DNA of 64,000 nt from Lineus longissimus (taxonomy: Eukaryota; Nemertea; Pilidiophora; Heteronemertea; Lineidae), in contig NC_088312.1 in the NCBI RefSeq assembly GCF_910592395.1, positions 4,340,001-4,404,000 on the forward strand. Reading direction: 5' to 3'. A program made the position numbers and the translations under genes. The notes under the pieces were generated by a model. The model saw nothing but the letters and a program-made list of their open reading frames with translations. It was not told the origin of the DNA and did not search any database. Shown one piece after another: positions 44,282 to 59,042 of the stretch; position 1 is the stretch's first letter; each line of letters opens with the position of its first letter.

Positions 44282-47200
44282 TCACGTGGCAGTGATAAAT
44301 AATGTTGTCTTCTCACCATTCTAACCTTCAAATTTTGTTCAGTGGCATTTGTTGCTCAGCAGCCGATGGATTCAGTGATTTAAAACTTACCTATAGTTCG
44401 AACAAGCAAAGAAGTCAGTCCAGGTCAATAATTTGATCAAATCTGTTACAAGATTTAAGGTCGTAATTGTTTTGAGTTTGTCGCTGAGCAAAGTTTAAGT
44501 GGTTATCCAATGAGATTTACTCCAGAGATGTCTTTTGTTTTTAGTATTAGGAGAACCTCCATGTTATTGTTGTTGTTCATGTTGTCTTTGTGAAGAAGTT
44601 TGACGATGTCATTCGTCTGTAATCAGGTCATGGATCAAAATCGTATTGAACTTTTGAAAGTGTTCCCTCATTGGGCTGAGAGTCGGACTCTTGGTGACTG
44701 TGCCAGAAAAACTGGTACTGGCTATGTGAAAGTTAGTTGACGGTCCATGACTTGGTCATTTCTTTGACAAATCATCACACACTTGTCAATACAAAAATGG
44801 TAAGCTTGTTGAAAATGAGGACTGTTTGATGATTTTCAAAGTTGTACAGATGTAATGACTCAGCTTGTGTGTTCCCTTAATATGTCTGTGGATAATGAAG
44901 AATGTATCATCCTTCCTCTCTGTTTTAGCCCTGAAATTATTGTATTCTTCTTGTTTGTGGGTAAAACGGTTTATTAGAATGTGGTCATTTGCTTCATAGT
45001 TTGTGACATTTCAGTCTTGCAAAAAATAACTGTGAATTTAACAGGTTTGAACAGTTCATAATGAAGAAGACTCATAATTCTCATGTGTATATGAATGATA
45101 TTGTGTAAGTTCACTGTTAAAAAAAATATTTAGAAAAAGTATTGCCAAGAAGCTGTGTTGGCCACCAGCACTTTGACTCGGTACATTTCACTGTTTTTTT
45201 TGTGGGAAATGTATTCAGAAAGTACACATAAATTGTTGTTGAATAGTTGATGTGTTGTTATTGGTGTAGGCCTACTTCTTTGAAGACATGCACGTTCTTC
45301 CCTTTCCAGTTGTGTTGCATTATTCAAGTGATGAAAAAGGGTGTCTGCTCGATCGATGATAAAAAATCTTCAAACACTGCATTCTGTGTGCATCTACATG
45401 TATCTATGTTGTGCCAAATACATGTACAAAATGAGCAGGGGCCACATTTAGAATCTAAAGTGGACTAGCGCGTATTTTGAAAAAAAATTGAATTGACATC
45501 CTGATGATGAGCAATGACATTTAGTATTAAACGTCTTTGTCACCGAGGCAAATATCATTTGAGATCTAATTCCATGTCTGGAGATTCTTCTGAACTAACT
45601 GACCTGAAGACAGTGTGGGTTGAATTTCATTTCCTTTTTCAGAAGGAATTGTTTTGTGATGAGTGTGTGGAGTGGTATCGCAATGTTTGCACTGAAAAAA
45701 TATGTTGTGTGCTTGGTTGAATAAATGCTCAGATGTGGAACTGCTATCAGTCCGACTTATAATAGGGTGTCGTCACCGGACTTGGATGGTATGTATCTAG
45801 TAGTTATCATATGCCATGAATACGTTGGCATGCTAACATAACATAATAATGTATTATAAACTCACTTCTTAGACAAATGTCCACTGCGGGTGATCAAATT
45901 TAATTAGACAATGATAAAAGAGCTGATGAATGGGAAATTTCAGGAAATATTTGAGTTTTGTCCTATTTCCCATCAGTCATGATAAATCTTTTCTCATAAC
46001 CTTAAATTTGATCATACGCTGCAGTAGGCATTACTTAGAAGCGCCCTCTTTTTATACTGAATGCAAGCACTGTGATGCAGTTTTATACTATTCATGCGTT
46101 ACTACATGTATGTAGACAATGTAAAATAATTTATTTTGGTGACTCCATTTTGTGTAAAATATTGTAGAGATTCAAGCTTTGGTTTTACAGGGTGTATCTA
46201 AGTACACTGGAAGTGTGTACCAGTCTGTGAAAGGAGTCTTGAGGGTTAATCCTGATTGCAAAAGGGGTAGGCAATGCCTCTATAGTCTTTATGTCGATAG
46301 CACCTATATGTATAACCAACAACTTGAAATGGTAAAAGCCTCAACGCAGCACTGTCAGTTCAGCTGAATATATGGTCAAGTGGTGTCCCCTGATGCCCAT
46401 TTCCTTTCAATGTCTGCCTTGCAATGTAGGGTCATCTTCGTAACCTAAGAGCCGCCTACATGGTACTGAGGTTGGTCGTGTCCATTGTGTACATATTCAT
46501 GCTGATTTTATATGGACAGTTTCCACTCAGCAGTATGTATTCCAGACCTTTTCAAGACTGTTACACACGACACTTGTAGACCAGTGTTCAGATCCAGCTT
46601 TTGCTTGTATCATTTGCTTTCTGCTTTTGATTTTGGGGGAGAAAATATTGTGTATTGTTCCAACTTCTAACATCAGGCCGGGCCTGAGTCCGTATCACAA
46701 AATCTTTCTGGGAAAGAATCGCGTACCATGTGCAGTTTTGTGTGCAATTTGCATGTAGTTTCTGTCCTTTTCTTTCCCCCCTAAATGTGTTGTTCTCGGA
46801 GCAGACAGCGTTTTCCCCTTGTAATCAAAATTAATTAATCCTTTTTATGACTAGTTATGTAGAAACATGAGGACAAGATGGATTACTGATGTTGCCTTTG
46901 AAAATATGTTAAAAAATTATGAGATAAACTTGGATGTATTTAAGCTTAAAAAAGGTGTTATTCCTTGTTCCCATAAATAGGTTTGTTTCGTTCGGAATTA
47001 TTGTTGTTCAAATTGGTTTCTTGTTTTGTTTTTGGTGCTTATGCACTGATGTTTCATTTCAGTCCAAACGTAACAAATTGTCATTCAGTATTAGGTTATA
47101 CCAATCAAGGGCCAGGTTTGTTTGTTCAAAAATTCAGTTTCATCACGCAGGTGTGATTAATTGCTGCAGCCAGCCATGTTTATTAATGATTGCCTGTGGG

Positions 47201-48180
47201 CGGATAGTAAATACTGTGAACAGATGAATCTGGTCTTCAATGTTTTAAATAATCCATCCCTTAGAATCCACTATGCATTATGTGATGTACATGTATGTTA
47301 TGTTTGTAAACAATGTTGGTTGATGAAACACATAAGCGAAACTGTTGAAGGAGATAGGTTAGATCTCCACGCTTCCACCAATAAATGATTTGGGAATCTC
47401 CTGGTAGTAAATTAGGCTGTTTACCATGTTTAAAGGTATTGAAATTAAGTTGTGACTGTTCTGAACACGATTCTGCACTTACAAGTTAAGGCACCACTGC
47501 GTTAATGAAATATTTTGGCTAGAATATATAAAACTACTTAATACATGTTAAGTTCTGCTGATCCCAGATAATAAAGATATGTTACATGTTGGAGTACCAT
47601 CAACGTGGAAGTAGTCCCAAACTATCATAGCACTTGCTCCCATGATTGTTTTGTGAATAAAGCAACCCAAAAACTATTATCTTTAGTACTGCGACCAAAT
47701 AAAGACAAGTCTTTCCCTGTGATTAAAGTGCTGATTCAGCAATCTGATTCTCCATAATGTAATCTGCTCCACATTCTCTCTCCCTACTCTTGACTGTCAA
47801 TTGTAAATAACTTCAATGTTTTAGGAAATCTGATGATGATACATGTATATCATGTTCAGACATGAAGGATTTAACAAAATAAAAATTGTACATACTGGCG
47901 AATTCATATTGGCTTCTTTTTTATGTGTGTACATGTACATAATTATAGATGTTCCAAGACAACAGTCATGATCACCGTGACCCTGGTGAGAGCTTACTGG
48001 GTAAATAGCCTATCTCATTTTGATGCAGAGGAAATTTAGTCCCCCCTGTAAAAGTAGTCCTGTCGACAAAGGTACATGGCTGTTGTACCCAAAGACCATG
48101 GATTCCCATCTTGCTATAAAATCTTCGTGGGCTCTCTCCAAGGATCTAATATTCCTTGGCCTTAACACCAAGTCGATGGG
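44282..48180 (+). other. LATS 3' region and intergenic DNA
   Basis: AATAAA at 45720-45725 would give a 1.4 kb LATS 3' untranslated region, and further AATAAA words lie near 47569, 47656 and 47879. No protein family was recognised. TACATGTA palindromes are frequent (for example near 45401, 46104, 47289 and 47933). Confidence 0.5.
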
Positions 48181-48189
48181 GAATTGGAC

Positions 48190-49900
48190 AACCTAGTGCC
48201 AGTGCAAATAGCAACCAAGTTCTTGACAGATGGCAGGTGTAACAGTTTGACATGTCCTGGGATGGAGTGTCCCCAGCGCATGGAATCCTACCTTGCACTC
48301 CCTGAGATCTTTAAATTAATGGCCCTTTACAGGACCACAATCCCAATCCGTCGCCATACAATTTGTTTGGAAACTTCTCCCAAAGACTGCCAGCACCAGC
48401 ACCATCAGTGTCATCCTAGTTTTCTGTTTTGATAGTGATGAATGGTGGGAGGAGCCGACACGCTACTTGAAAATAAAGGCATTTTCAAAACCAAACATGA
48501 GATAAGAATCCGTTTCATGTTGTCTTCAATTATGATGGTTGTGACATCAGTTGACATTGAGAAGAAAGCATGGACACCGTCATATCGAAACAGACATGGT
48601 CACATAAAGACACTTTTCCGTCAGTGGTGTGCTCATGGAGAGCATTAGCCTCTTTCTCCACAAAGAAGATAACAACAGACTTTTTCCTAGCAATATCTCC
48701 AGGAAAAAATAATCTGACATTATGCTGCACCCCTGGCCCTGGCCCAGACCTGGTTACTTCATAGAAGTTGCGAGTTTGTCCTGTCTCTACTCCCATGGGA
48801 GAGGTGAACGTCATCTGAGATCACCATCTTCGAGGATTTCGTATGGAAGACTAGTAGAATTTTCTTCAAAAATGTGACGCAGATCTTCTGTGGGAGGAGA
48901 AAGTTCTTCATGAATGTGACACTGTCCTTGACGAGTGTGTCTTTAGAAGAGTGTCTATTTCATGTTATCATAAATAATGATACATGTAGTTGTAACATTA
49001 GCTGTCTGGCCGACCTGAACATCAGAGACATTGTCTTCATCGCTGGATCTCAAGACAACCCCCTGGCCCTGGCCCAGACCTGGTTACTTCATAGAAGTTG
49101 CGAGTTTGTCCTGTCTCTACTCCCATGGGAGAGGTGAACGTCATCTGAGATCACCATCTTCGAGGATTTCGTCTTCAGACCATCATCAACTTGAGAAAAG
49201 TGTCCGTTTTATGTGATCGTGTCACATCTAAACAGATATGGTCAAGTAGAGTTCACTAAATCGTGATGACATTTTTCCATTAGTGGTCTGCTCAGAGATT
49301 TTCCATCAGTGTTCTGCTCATGGAGATTGTGGCAGCCCCTTCCGTCACATCGAAGACAACAACAGACTTTCTCTGGAACTTATCTACAGAGAAAATAGAC
49401 CTCCACCCTACCCTAGTCCAGATGACTTCATTGAGGTTGCTGTCCCACGTCTCTGATCTTATGGGAGGTTACAGGCCTTCCACAATGCGACACCATCCTG
49501 GAGAACCTTTTGGTCTTCACTTGTGTTTAGCTGCTTCTTTACATTAAAGACATCGTGTGGGTATAAAGCAATGTTCTCTTTTATATACCCCTGCGGCTTC
49601 ATTATAAAAGTTTGAAGGTTGTGTTATCCGATTGTATGGAAGACTAGTAGAATTTCCTTCAAAAATGTGATGCAGATCTTCTGGGAGGAGAAAGTTCTTC
49701 ATGAATGTGACACTGTCCTTGATGATTGTGTCTTTAGACGAGGGTCCATTTCATGTCATCACAATGATACGTGCAGTTGTGACATTAGCTGTCTGGCAAC
49801 ATCAGAGATGTCTTCATCGCTGGATCTCAAGACATATTTTCAATCAGCAGTTAGGAATGAACCAGAAAACGTACACTAACCATGATTCTTACAAATCCAT
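48190..49900. repeat. degenerate block of duplicated segments
   Basis: A segment of about 112 bases beginning CCCTGGCCCTGGCCCAGACC is found almost unchanged at 48729-48840 and 49061-49171. A second segment of about 110 bases (from TATGGAAGACTAGTAGAATT) occurs at 48842-48955 and 49635-49745. More diverged copies of the neighbouring DNA link 48600-48700 to 49270-49420 (both with ACAACAGACTTT). Stops interrupt the frames on both strands, so I read it as non-coding duplications or a decayed exon array rather than a working gene. Confidence 0.7.
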
Positions 49901-52900
49901 GCAACAACCTCCTGATTCCATTCATTGCAGTCTAGAGACTGAACTCACAAAATTGAGACAAGACCATAGTTTGGATGATTTGTTTCAAATTTATTGAACT
50001 GCAACTAAATTCACACGAATCAATGAAATTTCAAATGTCATCAATGTGAATCATGAACTGTTGCTTTTGTTGAAAAATGTTGGAGCATCTATAAATCTGT
50101 ACAAATGGATTATTTACAAAGTGTGTCGGTGTAATCTTGGACTCGATAATTACCAAGTTCACAACACGCTGTTCAACAGGTCTGGCCATATTCTCAAACC
50201 TGTATTCACCAAATTGATGGCCCAGGTATACGCACGAAGGCCTTAAAACTACAAATTCAAATAAAAGGGCACCCATTTTGATAGAGACATTTTGGCACAG
50301 GGGAAGATTAAAGAGGACACGAAGGGCTTTGCGGGGGTGGGGCACCAACTGCAAAGCTTAAATTTGAGCCCTGCCCACATACATCCAGAAAGCACTGGCC
50401 ACACTTGAGTATTTTCAAGACAGATACATGCGTAGAAGAGTAACATAAGAACATCTCTCTGGCCATTTTCAGTTTACCATGTCAATTTGTAGAAATACCC
50501 ATTCAAATTTCTGACTTCTTGTGCCTCGGGATGGGTACTAGAGTTTTCAAGTCTAATGACCAGATGGCACTGTGTGATACCAAGTCCGAATGCATTGGGA
50601 AGGCAGACTCATGGTATCAGGAATACGCAGGTTTCCGAGGATGGCCAGACCTGTTTATACATGTATGTTTTGAACACCAAATCACACAGAACTGTGCTAT
50701 GAATTTTAAGGAGAGGCAGAATTGACCCCAGTGACAATAAACCGGCAGAGGCCGCAACAACTTGTCAAAATGTCACTTTATAATTTTGCCTCAATGACAT
50801 AGCCAATACGTGGACTTTCCATGAAACAGGTGAAAATCACATCGAATACCTTAAGAATGACAGTTTTATTGGTTTAAGACCTACTGTAGTGTGCATAATG
50901 CATACATGTACAAGGCCTAAATGTAAGACCAATGAAATCCAAACCTGGGCCAACTGTTTACTTCTTGTATTGTAATAAACTACATAAAAAAACACAAGCT
51001 TGCAAATAAACCGGTTCACAGTTTACTAATATATGTCATTTTCACTTCTATTACTTTCATTAAACTTACCAGTTGGTCACTAAATTTTCACTGTTTTTCC
51101 CCTGCAGAATGCATATATATTCAAGATTTAACTACAGCATAGGTAAATGAGATGAAACGCAAGTAATTGTGGATGACAGATGTGATCCAATACCATAATA
51201 ACGCAGTATAGTGAAGAACACTTCGACATTTCAGGAAATGCTCGATGTACCGGTGGTACTCATCATAAGCCACAAAGAGAAACCATTATCGGCTGTCATA
51301 TGTAACATAATTACATTTAAATCCTTCCATTAGGGAGCGAAAAAGTTTCTGATGAAAATATTGAATGATCTTATAAAATTGGTAGTACATGTATAGGAAC
51401 CCAAATCAATCAGTCTCAGAAGTTGACTATAAACTGTGACGAGCCTTGCAGAAACTACTGCCAAAATAGACAAGTCCAAAATTTATGAGTAGGCCTTGCC
51501 TACCATTCACCACGCAAAGCACTCTGCAATGTGGGCTGGTTTAGGGATAATGTCTGCAAAGAAGGGGTTTGCCATTTCTTATACTTATTTGATAAATGCT
51601 TTGCTGGAATATAGACAACACCATGAACAAAAAAAGTCATCAACTATAAAAAAGACTATAAAGAGGCTTCAGAATGTCATTCAAAGATTTGATTCCATGA
51701 TTGTGATCAACAGAAAAAGTTACACAATTTAAACCCTGTTCTGTAGTGTAATATTTTAGTTATGTTTGGAGCAAATAACTGTAGTGACTTCCTAGTAACG
51801 GATTCGGTGGTTTTTGGAAAAACAACAAGAAAAGGTTAAAAATATTACCGATAGCACATTGAAATGACAAGATCAATGAATACAGATTCCACAAAAAACA
51901 TGACATGAGGAAGACACAAAAAATACTAGGCAATAGTGTCGAGCACGAAGTGAATGAGATTCAATGTAAGCTTCCAATCCAAACTCTAAACTAAAAGCAC
52001 CAAAATAATTTGTTAATTTTTTCAGGGACTTCACTATTCCGATCAATTTTGATGGGGTAAGAGCATCCAGAATGAAAAGACCAGTGAATATAACATATTG
52101 TAAACAAATACAGTGTTCTGTGAATTATAAAGGGAATTGTAGTTCTATATCTCATCCGCAAATGGGCAAAATTTGCTCCTCTTTTCTTGTCATAAATGCT
52201 AAGAGTAATTGGTGCAAAAATACAGTGTGAATGAACAAGAACAACCAGCTGCAGTTCATAGTACCCCAATTTACTTTTGAAAAAAAAAAATCAGGGTGCT
52301 ACAATGGTTGACTTCAATAGACTGTAGAACTTTTCAGGTGCATGGAGAATGAAAACATGTGTGTGGAGTTTACTTGTATCTGTACCTGAGCAGGGGAACT
52401 AGAGTAGACATACATGTAGACAGAACTGATACCACTCCGTTCATGATCAGTTCATTTTTTGACAACAACAGTTTGAGACCAACCTCCGTTACACTTTCAG
52501 GCAGGCCTTTTCTTCGCAAGACATGCACCAAATACTTTATCTGTCATCAAAATTAACATTAATAAATTACAATGTACAACTTTTAATACAGTGACAGCAA
52601 ATGGAGAGTCGGAAATACGCAGGAGCAGACCAAATTTCATTTTGGTCAAAAGCAAACTCTGCTTTATATAATAGAGCCACTTGCAACAGCTTCAAGTTGC
52701 ACCCCACATTTTTTGTTTTCTATCCAACTTATGCCCCAATTTTCTTACCTGATTTCTAATTGTTCACCCCAGTACTGCCATCACACAATACAAGTACTAA
52801 TCCCACCAATGCAAGTCGATGCATTGCCATTCAAGGTTTGCAACTGTATGGTAGATTGCTGGTACTTGTAATGTAAAGGATGGCATCGAGGTATCCAGCA

Positions 52901-55031
52901 CAGGTTTTTGTATCGTGAAATATGACTTTATTCATTTCAATATGACATCTGACCACCTCATAGAGGATTTATGTACATTATAAAGTTCAGACATGCTTAC
53001 TTAAGAGTAACTGGCTTTGGCCATTAATACTATAATGGTCACAGCGGATTTCTAAGCGTCAAAGCAATTGGCAAAGGACCAATCAGATTTTCTGTACAAC
53101 CCAAATTTAAACATGATTGCGACACTTGTTGGCATATATATGCCATGGTCACAGAAAAATAGTAACCGACCAGATTCAGGTGATGAAGAAAACATTCCAT
53201 CAGGACTCGTCGAGACTGGTTTTGATTCCAAGCACTTCCCAATAACCTGAACCGTCATTTCAGCACCCCATTTTTGTTCTCAGTTTGCCGCTGCCAATAT
53301 GATGAAAGTAACATATCTAAACTCTTTGATAATGCGGTGGTCAAATTTAAATGGACATAATATTTTGCATCATAAGTCAGTACTATGCGAGAAAACTACA
53401 CACCGAGTTACCTTAATACCTGCTGCCACAAACCTGAGAGTCACTTTTGGCCTTAATTATTTCTTCCTTTCCACATCAAAAATTCTTGTATGAAAATAAA
53501 CACATTCAAACATGTGCCGTCTGGTCACAATTTCCTTGTACAGTAACGGTAATAATGCCAAATCACAATTTGTCACAATAATGAAGGACTGCAAAAGTTT
53601 TTATCACAATAACCAGTTCGATATCTGCATCAGGTATACTAATAACTGTTGGTGTGTTGTTTATGACTGGTAAAAAAACATTAGTGCACACAATTGGAAC
53701 ATGTATCGAACTTCAAAACATGTTATCCACGTAATTCCTTGAGGACAAAAAGATACCAGCACAACTGAAAGTCACATACGAGTCTAATTAGACCAACCTT
53801 CTAAGGGAGTAATTTCAGGCAACTCTCTAACTACATGTATGATTGCAGGTTAGATTCTGGTTTGATTTGATAAAAAAAACTCCACCAAGAAATGAAAATT
53901 TAATGATTTCACATGAGAACCTACTCTGCACCAATGCACCAACAACTATGTAAAACCAGTTTTTATAGAATCGGGGAAGTTTGAATACCTTTTAGTAATG
54001 ACTTTGTCTGCCTTTGTACCCTCAGTCCTCACAGAATTGATAATCATATTGAATTTAAATTATATCGAATGCCAGGGCTCCATACCTTGGCAAAAACAAA
54101 GCATATCGTTCCACAATTTTTTTACACAACCCAACTATATGAACAAATGTACACAGCTATGCAAATGACCAAGTTTAAATGCAGTCTGTCATTGAAAATA
54201 TTCTACAACAAAACAGAATGACAAGACTGAAGATCTCCGAAGTATTATCAGTATCTGGACTCATTATTTCAAATTACAATTTTCACCTGATTTTCAAGAC
54301 TTGCATGCAATGAAACCTACATGAACTGATACTTCTGATGTCATATCATCAATTTCCCAATAAAGTGACACAAGGAAATCTTCATGTGTTTGCTGAAATC
54401 CGTCTTCAACAATCACTTTCCTCTCCAAGACCACCAAACAGCCTCTTGACCAACAATATACCAACAGGCCAACAATTCTTGCCGACACCAGGGACTGAAA
54501 AAAGGCAGTATCAGTCAGTGTTTAGTCAAATGAGAACAAGTAACCTTTTCAGTGTGTCTTTCTAGTCGAGTTTTCCTGTAAATAATTGGAATATTTTCTT
54601 CGTGAGGTGCCGTACCCAGCTCAATTCAAGGGCACCAACCATTGGCATGGAGCACGGGAAGAAAACGTTCAAGTCAGTGTATGCTTGCACAGTGCTGCAT
54701 GACACCAGGCGGACATATCACCACAGCCAATTGGTTGAAAGTCTATTACTTTTCCAGTGCATTTTCCACACCTTTCTCGGAAGCACATGAAAGAGTATCA
54801 GCATAATTCACAAAAATTTTCTGCTGAGATGGTGCACAGGGTAAAGGGCAACTTTCCTAAACTGGACTATCAATTGGCAGTAAAAGCGGCCATCTTTAGT
54901 TTTACTTCACATCGCCAGTGTCCAAATTTCAAGCAAATAGAAAATCGACACCCACAGCAGGAAAAAACTTGTAGCAGCGGTGAGCAGTCCAGGGAAACAT
55001 TTCCCTCTGTTTTGACCAGATGTTTGACCAG
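49901..55031. other. non-coding stretch downstream of importin alpha
   Basis: Part of this is the 3' untranslated region of the minus-strand importin alpha gene. Minus-strand poly(A) signals (TTTATT as written) stand at 52927-52932 and 50865-50870; I cannot say which is used. Scattered short open frames on both strands show no family motif. Several TACATGTA palindromes occur. Confidence 0.5.
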
Positions 55032-58000
55032 CTATGCAAATTCATATCCGCCCACAGGAGCATTCAATTCTGATCCAAAATCAAATTGATTGGCGTCTTC
55101 TGCCGTACGTGGGAGCAATTCACGGTCTTCGTCTTCTGAACCAAAGAAAGTCTCTATCATATCATAACTCTTCGCATAGATTTCCTTATTTTCATGACTT
55201 TGTAAATACTCGATCTTATCCAGACCTGAAAAAGAAATCAGACACAAATTTATGATGCTATTCACTATAATATGTCCCCGAAAGGTGATTTTTCTACCTT
55301 ATTTCATTAAAAATTGGCTTGGATTCTGAATAGTTCTCTGTTGCCAGTCATCAGATTACGAAATCTCTTAAATTGAGATCAGCCAGGCCACAAACTCGAA
55401 TTTTACTTGAATCTACCAACCATAACACTCCTCAATTTTGACAGCGTATAGATTATTCGTTCCACTTTCTTTGGCATCCTGTTTCCCCAATCGTAAGATA
55501 TTTTCCAGTCCGTTTAGCGCCACCTGGATGATCTTGCTGTCCATCACCGTCAGCAGATCACAGAGTGGTGGAATACAACCTTGCTCAACCAAATATCTGG
55601 AGAGAAAAAACAAACATTCACGATCAGTTCATGGCAACATTCGTTGGGACTTGATTAAATAACAACATTCAGTATCATTCTTCCATGCCTGCGCAAACTT
55701 CTTTGAAACTCGTAACATCATTTAAGTTCAGCATGAAAATCCAATGAGAGGCAGAGAAACACAACCGCAAGACTTGTTGAGAGAGATGTATTTGATCTCA
55801 TAGCATAATTTACCTAATTTGTTCAGGTGTACCTCCTGATGTGGCATTGACGATAGCCCATGCTGCTTCCTTTCGTGGTTTGAATTCCCCTTTACTTAGT
55901 ATTTCAATAAGGATAGGGAAAATATTGGCATCTATGACGGCCTGAAAACAGAAGACGAGACGAGGTATTTATTGTGTGACATCTCCAACATAAATCACCA
56001 CTTTACTGACAGGATTATTCAAATTTGCAACTGCAAGAGAGCAGAAACCTACCTGAATTTGTGCCCTATTTCCAGCTGTTATATTTGAGATAGTCCAGCA
56101 TGCCTCTTTCCGAATCGATTCCTTAGAATTACTTAGCAGGTGTGAGAGACAGGGTAAGGCAGAACAGTTTAATATCACTTGAGTCTGAATGTCGTCGCCT
56201 GTCACTATATTACCGACGGCTCGCAGGGCAGCTGACACAACGCTGTGCTGATTGTGCCTAAAAATGGAGAGGAATTAATGAATTTTTTTAATTCGAAAAT
56301 TATTCCCTGAAAAACAAGCGCCGACCATTTACTCGCATACAAAATATACTTACATCAGTAATTCGACTAATCTCCGACAGACGCCCGAATCAATGACTGC
56401 CTGTATCTTCTCATTCGGACCATCAGATAGGTAGGACAAAGCCCAACAAGAATCAGCTAATACATCTTTATCATTATTGAACAGCAACCTTGATAAGATG
56501 GGCAACGCGGGTGATACCTGCAAACATGAATTTACACATTTAGTGACCAATAATGGACATTGGCAGATGTAAACTGAACAGTTTTCACCAAGTCGCCACA
56601 TGCTAGATGAAACACTGAAAGTCACAACCAAAACAACGCTCAAGCTGTAGACATCTCAAATGTATACTGGAGGTTGTTTGAGACTAACACTTGTTCATTT
56701 ACTCTCACTATAGAATCAAATTGTTTTATGTCCACCCATTCTTATTGTCACTGGACTTTGCGTAATTTGTCCACCGAGTAACTCACCTTGGGAAAGTCAG
56801 GAGGCGGATTCTTCCCTCGACAAAGATTGGATAAGCACCATACTGCATTCCTCGTCATTGACAACCTGGTGGATTTACTTAGCAATCTGAAATAAGAGTT
56901 CACAAGTCTAATAAGCTTCGTCCCCACAAGACTAATGTTCTTTTCCAACCTTAAGATGATATCATTGGGGATGCAGACAGAAATAACAGAACTTCCATTT
57001 GCCAAGATGCAACTTTACTTTGATAAATCTGACAGGCTAGTTCGTCAAATGGTAGAGAATGAAACAGATAAAATAAAACATAAGACTTACTGCAATAATG
57101 GTACCAAGATACCATTATTTAAGACATAGTCACGGCATTCAGGACTATCGCCAGCTATATTTCCCAACGCCCAGACTGCCTGCTCTTGAACATCTTCATA
57201 CTCAGAGTTCAGTAGTCGGATAAATATTGGCACAGCGCCAGCTTCTATTACGATCCTGGTCTGTGAAGAGGTGCCAGATGCTATATTTGTCAAAGCCCAA
57301 GCAGCCTCAAACTGAAAGATGAGAAGACAAATCTATATGAGACATTGGCCCTCGGGTCACAAACAGCACCTATATCACCAAGAGTTTTTTCTATTTCTGA
57401 TAGTCAAAATGGACCAAAAGGACAAAACACCAAACAAAACATGCCAAAAAGAAATACTCATCAGGCTTTATTAAAACCTAATAAGACAAATCACTTATGT
57501 TTTTCTACCTCACAGTATTAACACTACAGACCTTTCTTTCTATTACGCCCTCCACCAGTGTATCAACTGAATACTTACTTGTAAAGTGCAGTTGCCATCA
57601 GTCTGTAGGAATTCTACAAATCTTGGTATGATGCCAGTGTGGATGACTTCATCTATCGGCGGGTTAGGCTCTGGAAAGATACAGGAATAAAAAGTAAGAA
57701 ATAAGCTTTTCAATAATAATCCAATAGACTAGCTTCAACTACATTGTACCCACATTTTGGAGCAAGTCTGATGATATGACCGGTATCGGAAGTAGAAAAT
57801 AAGAAATTGCAACTACAGTCATGGATATCAAAGCTGACCTAGATTTATGATTAAAAATGATCAATAGGCTGTGTCCTGAATTATCATTCTGTAATTATCA
57901 TTCTGTAATATTACATTTACTTTTGTGTGGTCTCTCACAACTACCACATCGTCAGTGTGGGCCAAAAGAACAAGAAAAATCCACAAAAATGATTCAATAG

Positions 58001-59042
58001 GACCAACTAACTTGCTATTTATTAAGCTGGTAAAATTCTCAGCACCTTGATAAAACACCATTCAAATTCATTACAAAAAAGATTCACCTCGAGATAAGAG
58101 CTTCCTAAACCTTTGAGTTGCTGAGAGTTGTTGCTCAATGTCATCACTGTACAATGCTGGTACCATGTCTCGAGTCACCACCTGAAAGAGGGACTGCTTT
58201 TACAGTCAAAGAAAAAATCATATAGTATTAGAATCGAGAACCTAGAGAAAGATTCTTCCATCAACTGAGTTTTAGGCTTACTTTATTATTTCTTGTCCAT
58301 TTATCTGACACAATAGAGATTGTCTCAACCTCAACATGATAGAAGACTTTTAAAATTTGCTATGACAAGAAATACATTCCTGTTTTACCTTGATCGGTAA
58401 AAGTGTCAGTATTTAGGAGAGAATATGCAGAGCACCGAGTTGTGATTCATACGCTGCATAACTGATGAAATAAATACATCACACATCATGAAAGTTATCA
58501 ACTTACTCCTGATGATGAGACTGTCGGAGAGGGCAACTCATCCATGTCCTCTGCAGGCACGGCAACATTTCTTCTTTTGGCCAGCTAAAACAACAGGAAA
58601 ACAATGCATTTTGATAAGTTTACGATCATCAAAACAACAACAATGATCAGAATTGACCTGCTGGCAACATCGAAATAAAAACATTCTTGAAGATAGTATT
58701 ATTACTACTTTTACAATCAATGAGAGCTTGTTTAAGAGTACAGCCCATCCCCTGGGTTTACCAAAATATGGCAGTTTCAAGTCACACTGGGGCCACATTT
58801 CACAAAGGATGATGTCTAGCATTTTCAACTCAAACTGGCATGAACTCATCAGTAATTCTATTGACATAATAGTACTAGTAGCACTTGTAGCTGCATCTCA
58901 TGCACACCTGTTCCTCTCGCTTCATCTTCCTCAGCTGTATTCCTTCTTCTTCTCTTCTGCGTCTCATTTCTTGGGCATCAAGGGCTTTGTTCTTGTAAGC
59001 CTTCAACCGATTATTGGCTCCACTGGTGTTGAGGTCCGCCAT
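55032..59042 (-). CDS. KPNA1: importin subunit alpha (karyopherin alpha)
   Basis: Eleven exons on the minus strand join in phase to 528 residues: 59042-58908, 58584-58507, 58181-58088, 57670-57579, 57311-57091, 56886-56787, 56517-56354, 56257-56053, 55941-55814, 55596-55421 and 55225-55032 (TAG). The protein is the nuclear import adaptor: ARM repeats hold cargo localisation signals and the N-terminal importin-beta-binding region docks the carrier. That basic region is visible as [19 protein letters not shown] with LAKRRN in exon 2. ARM repeats carry the typical [41 protein letters not shown] and [11 protein letters not shown] motifs with their binding-site Trp and Asn. The C-terminus ([17 protein letters not shown]) and length point to the KPNA1/5/6 subfamily; the exact vertebrate counterpart is not decided. 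The start overlaps a YY1-like word AGATGGCGGA. Confidence 0.96.

Noticed and set aside
50031-50354. 107-residue minus and 66-residue plus frames
   Set aside because: No domain or transposon protein signature. The region is probably 3' flanking DNA.
51496-51732. 78-residue frame with a lysine-rich helix
   Set aside because: Isolated, no splice context or family match, and lies in the probable importin alpha 3' region.
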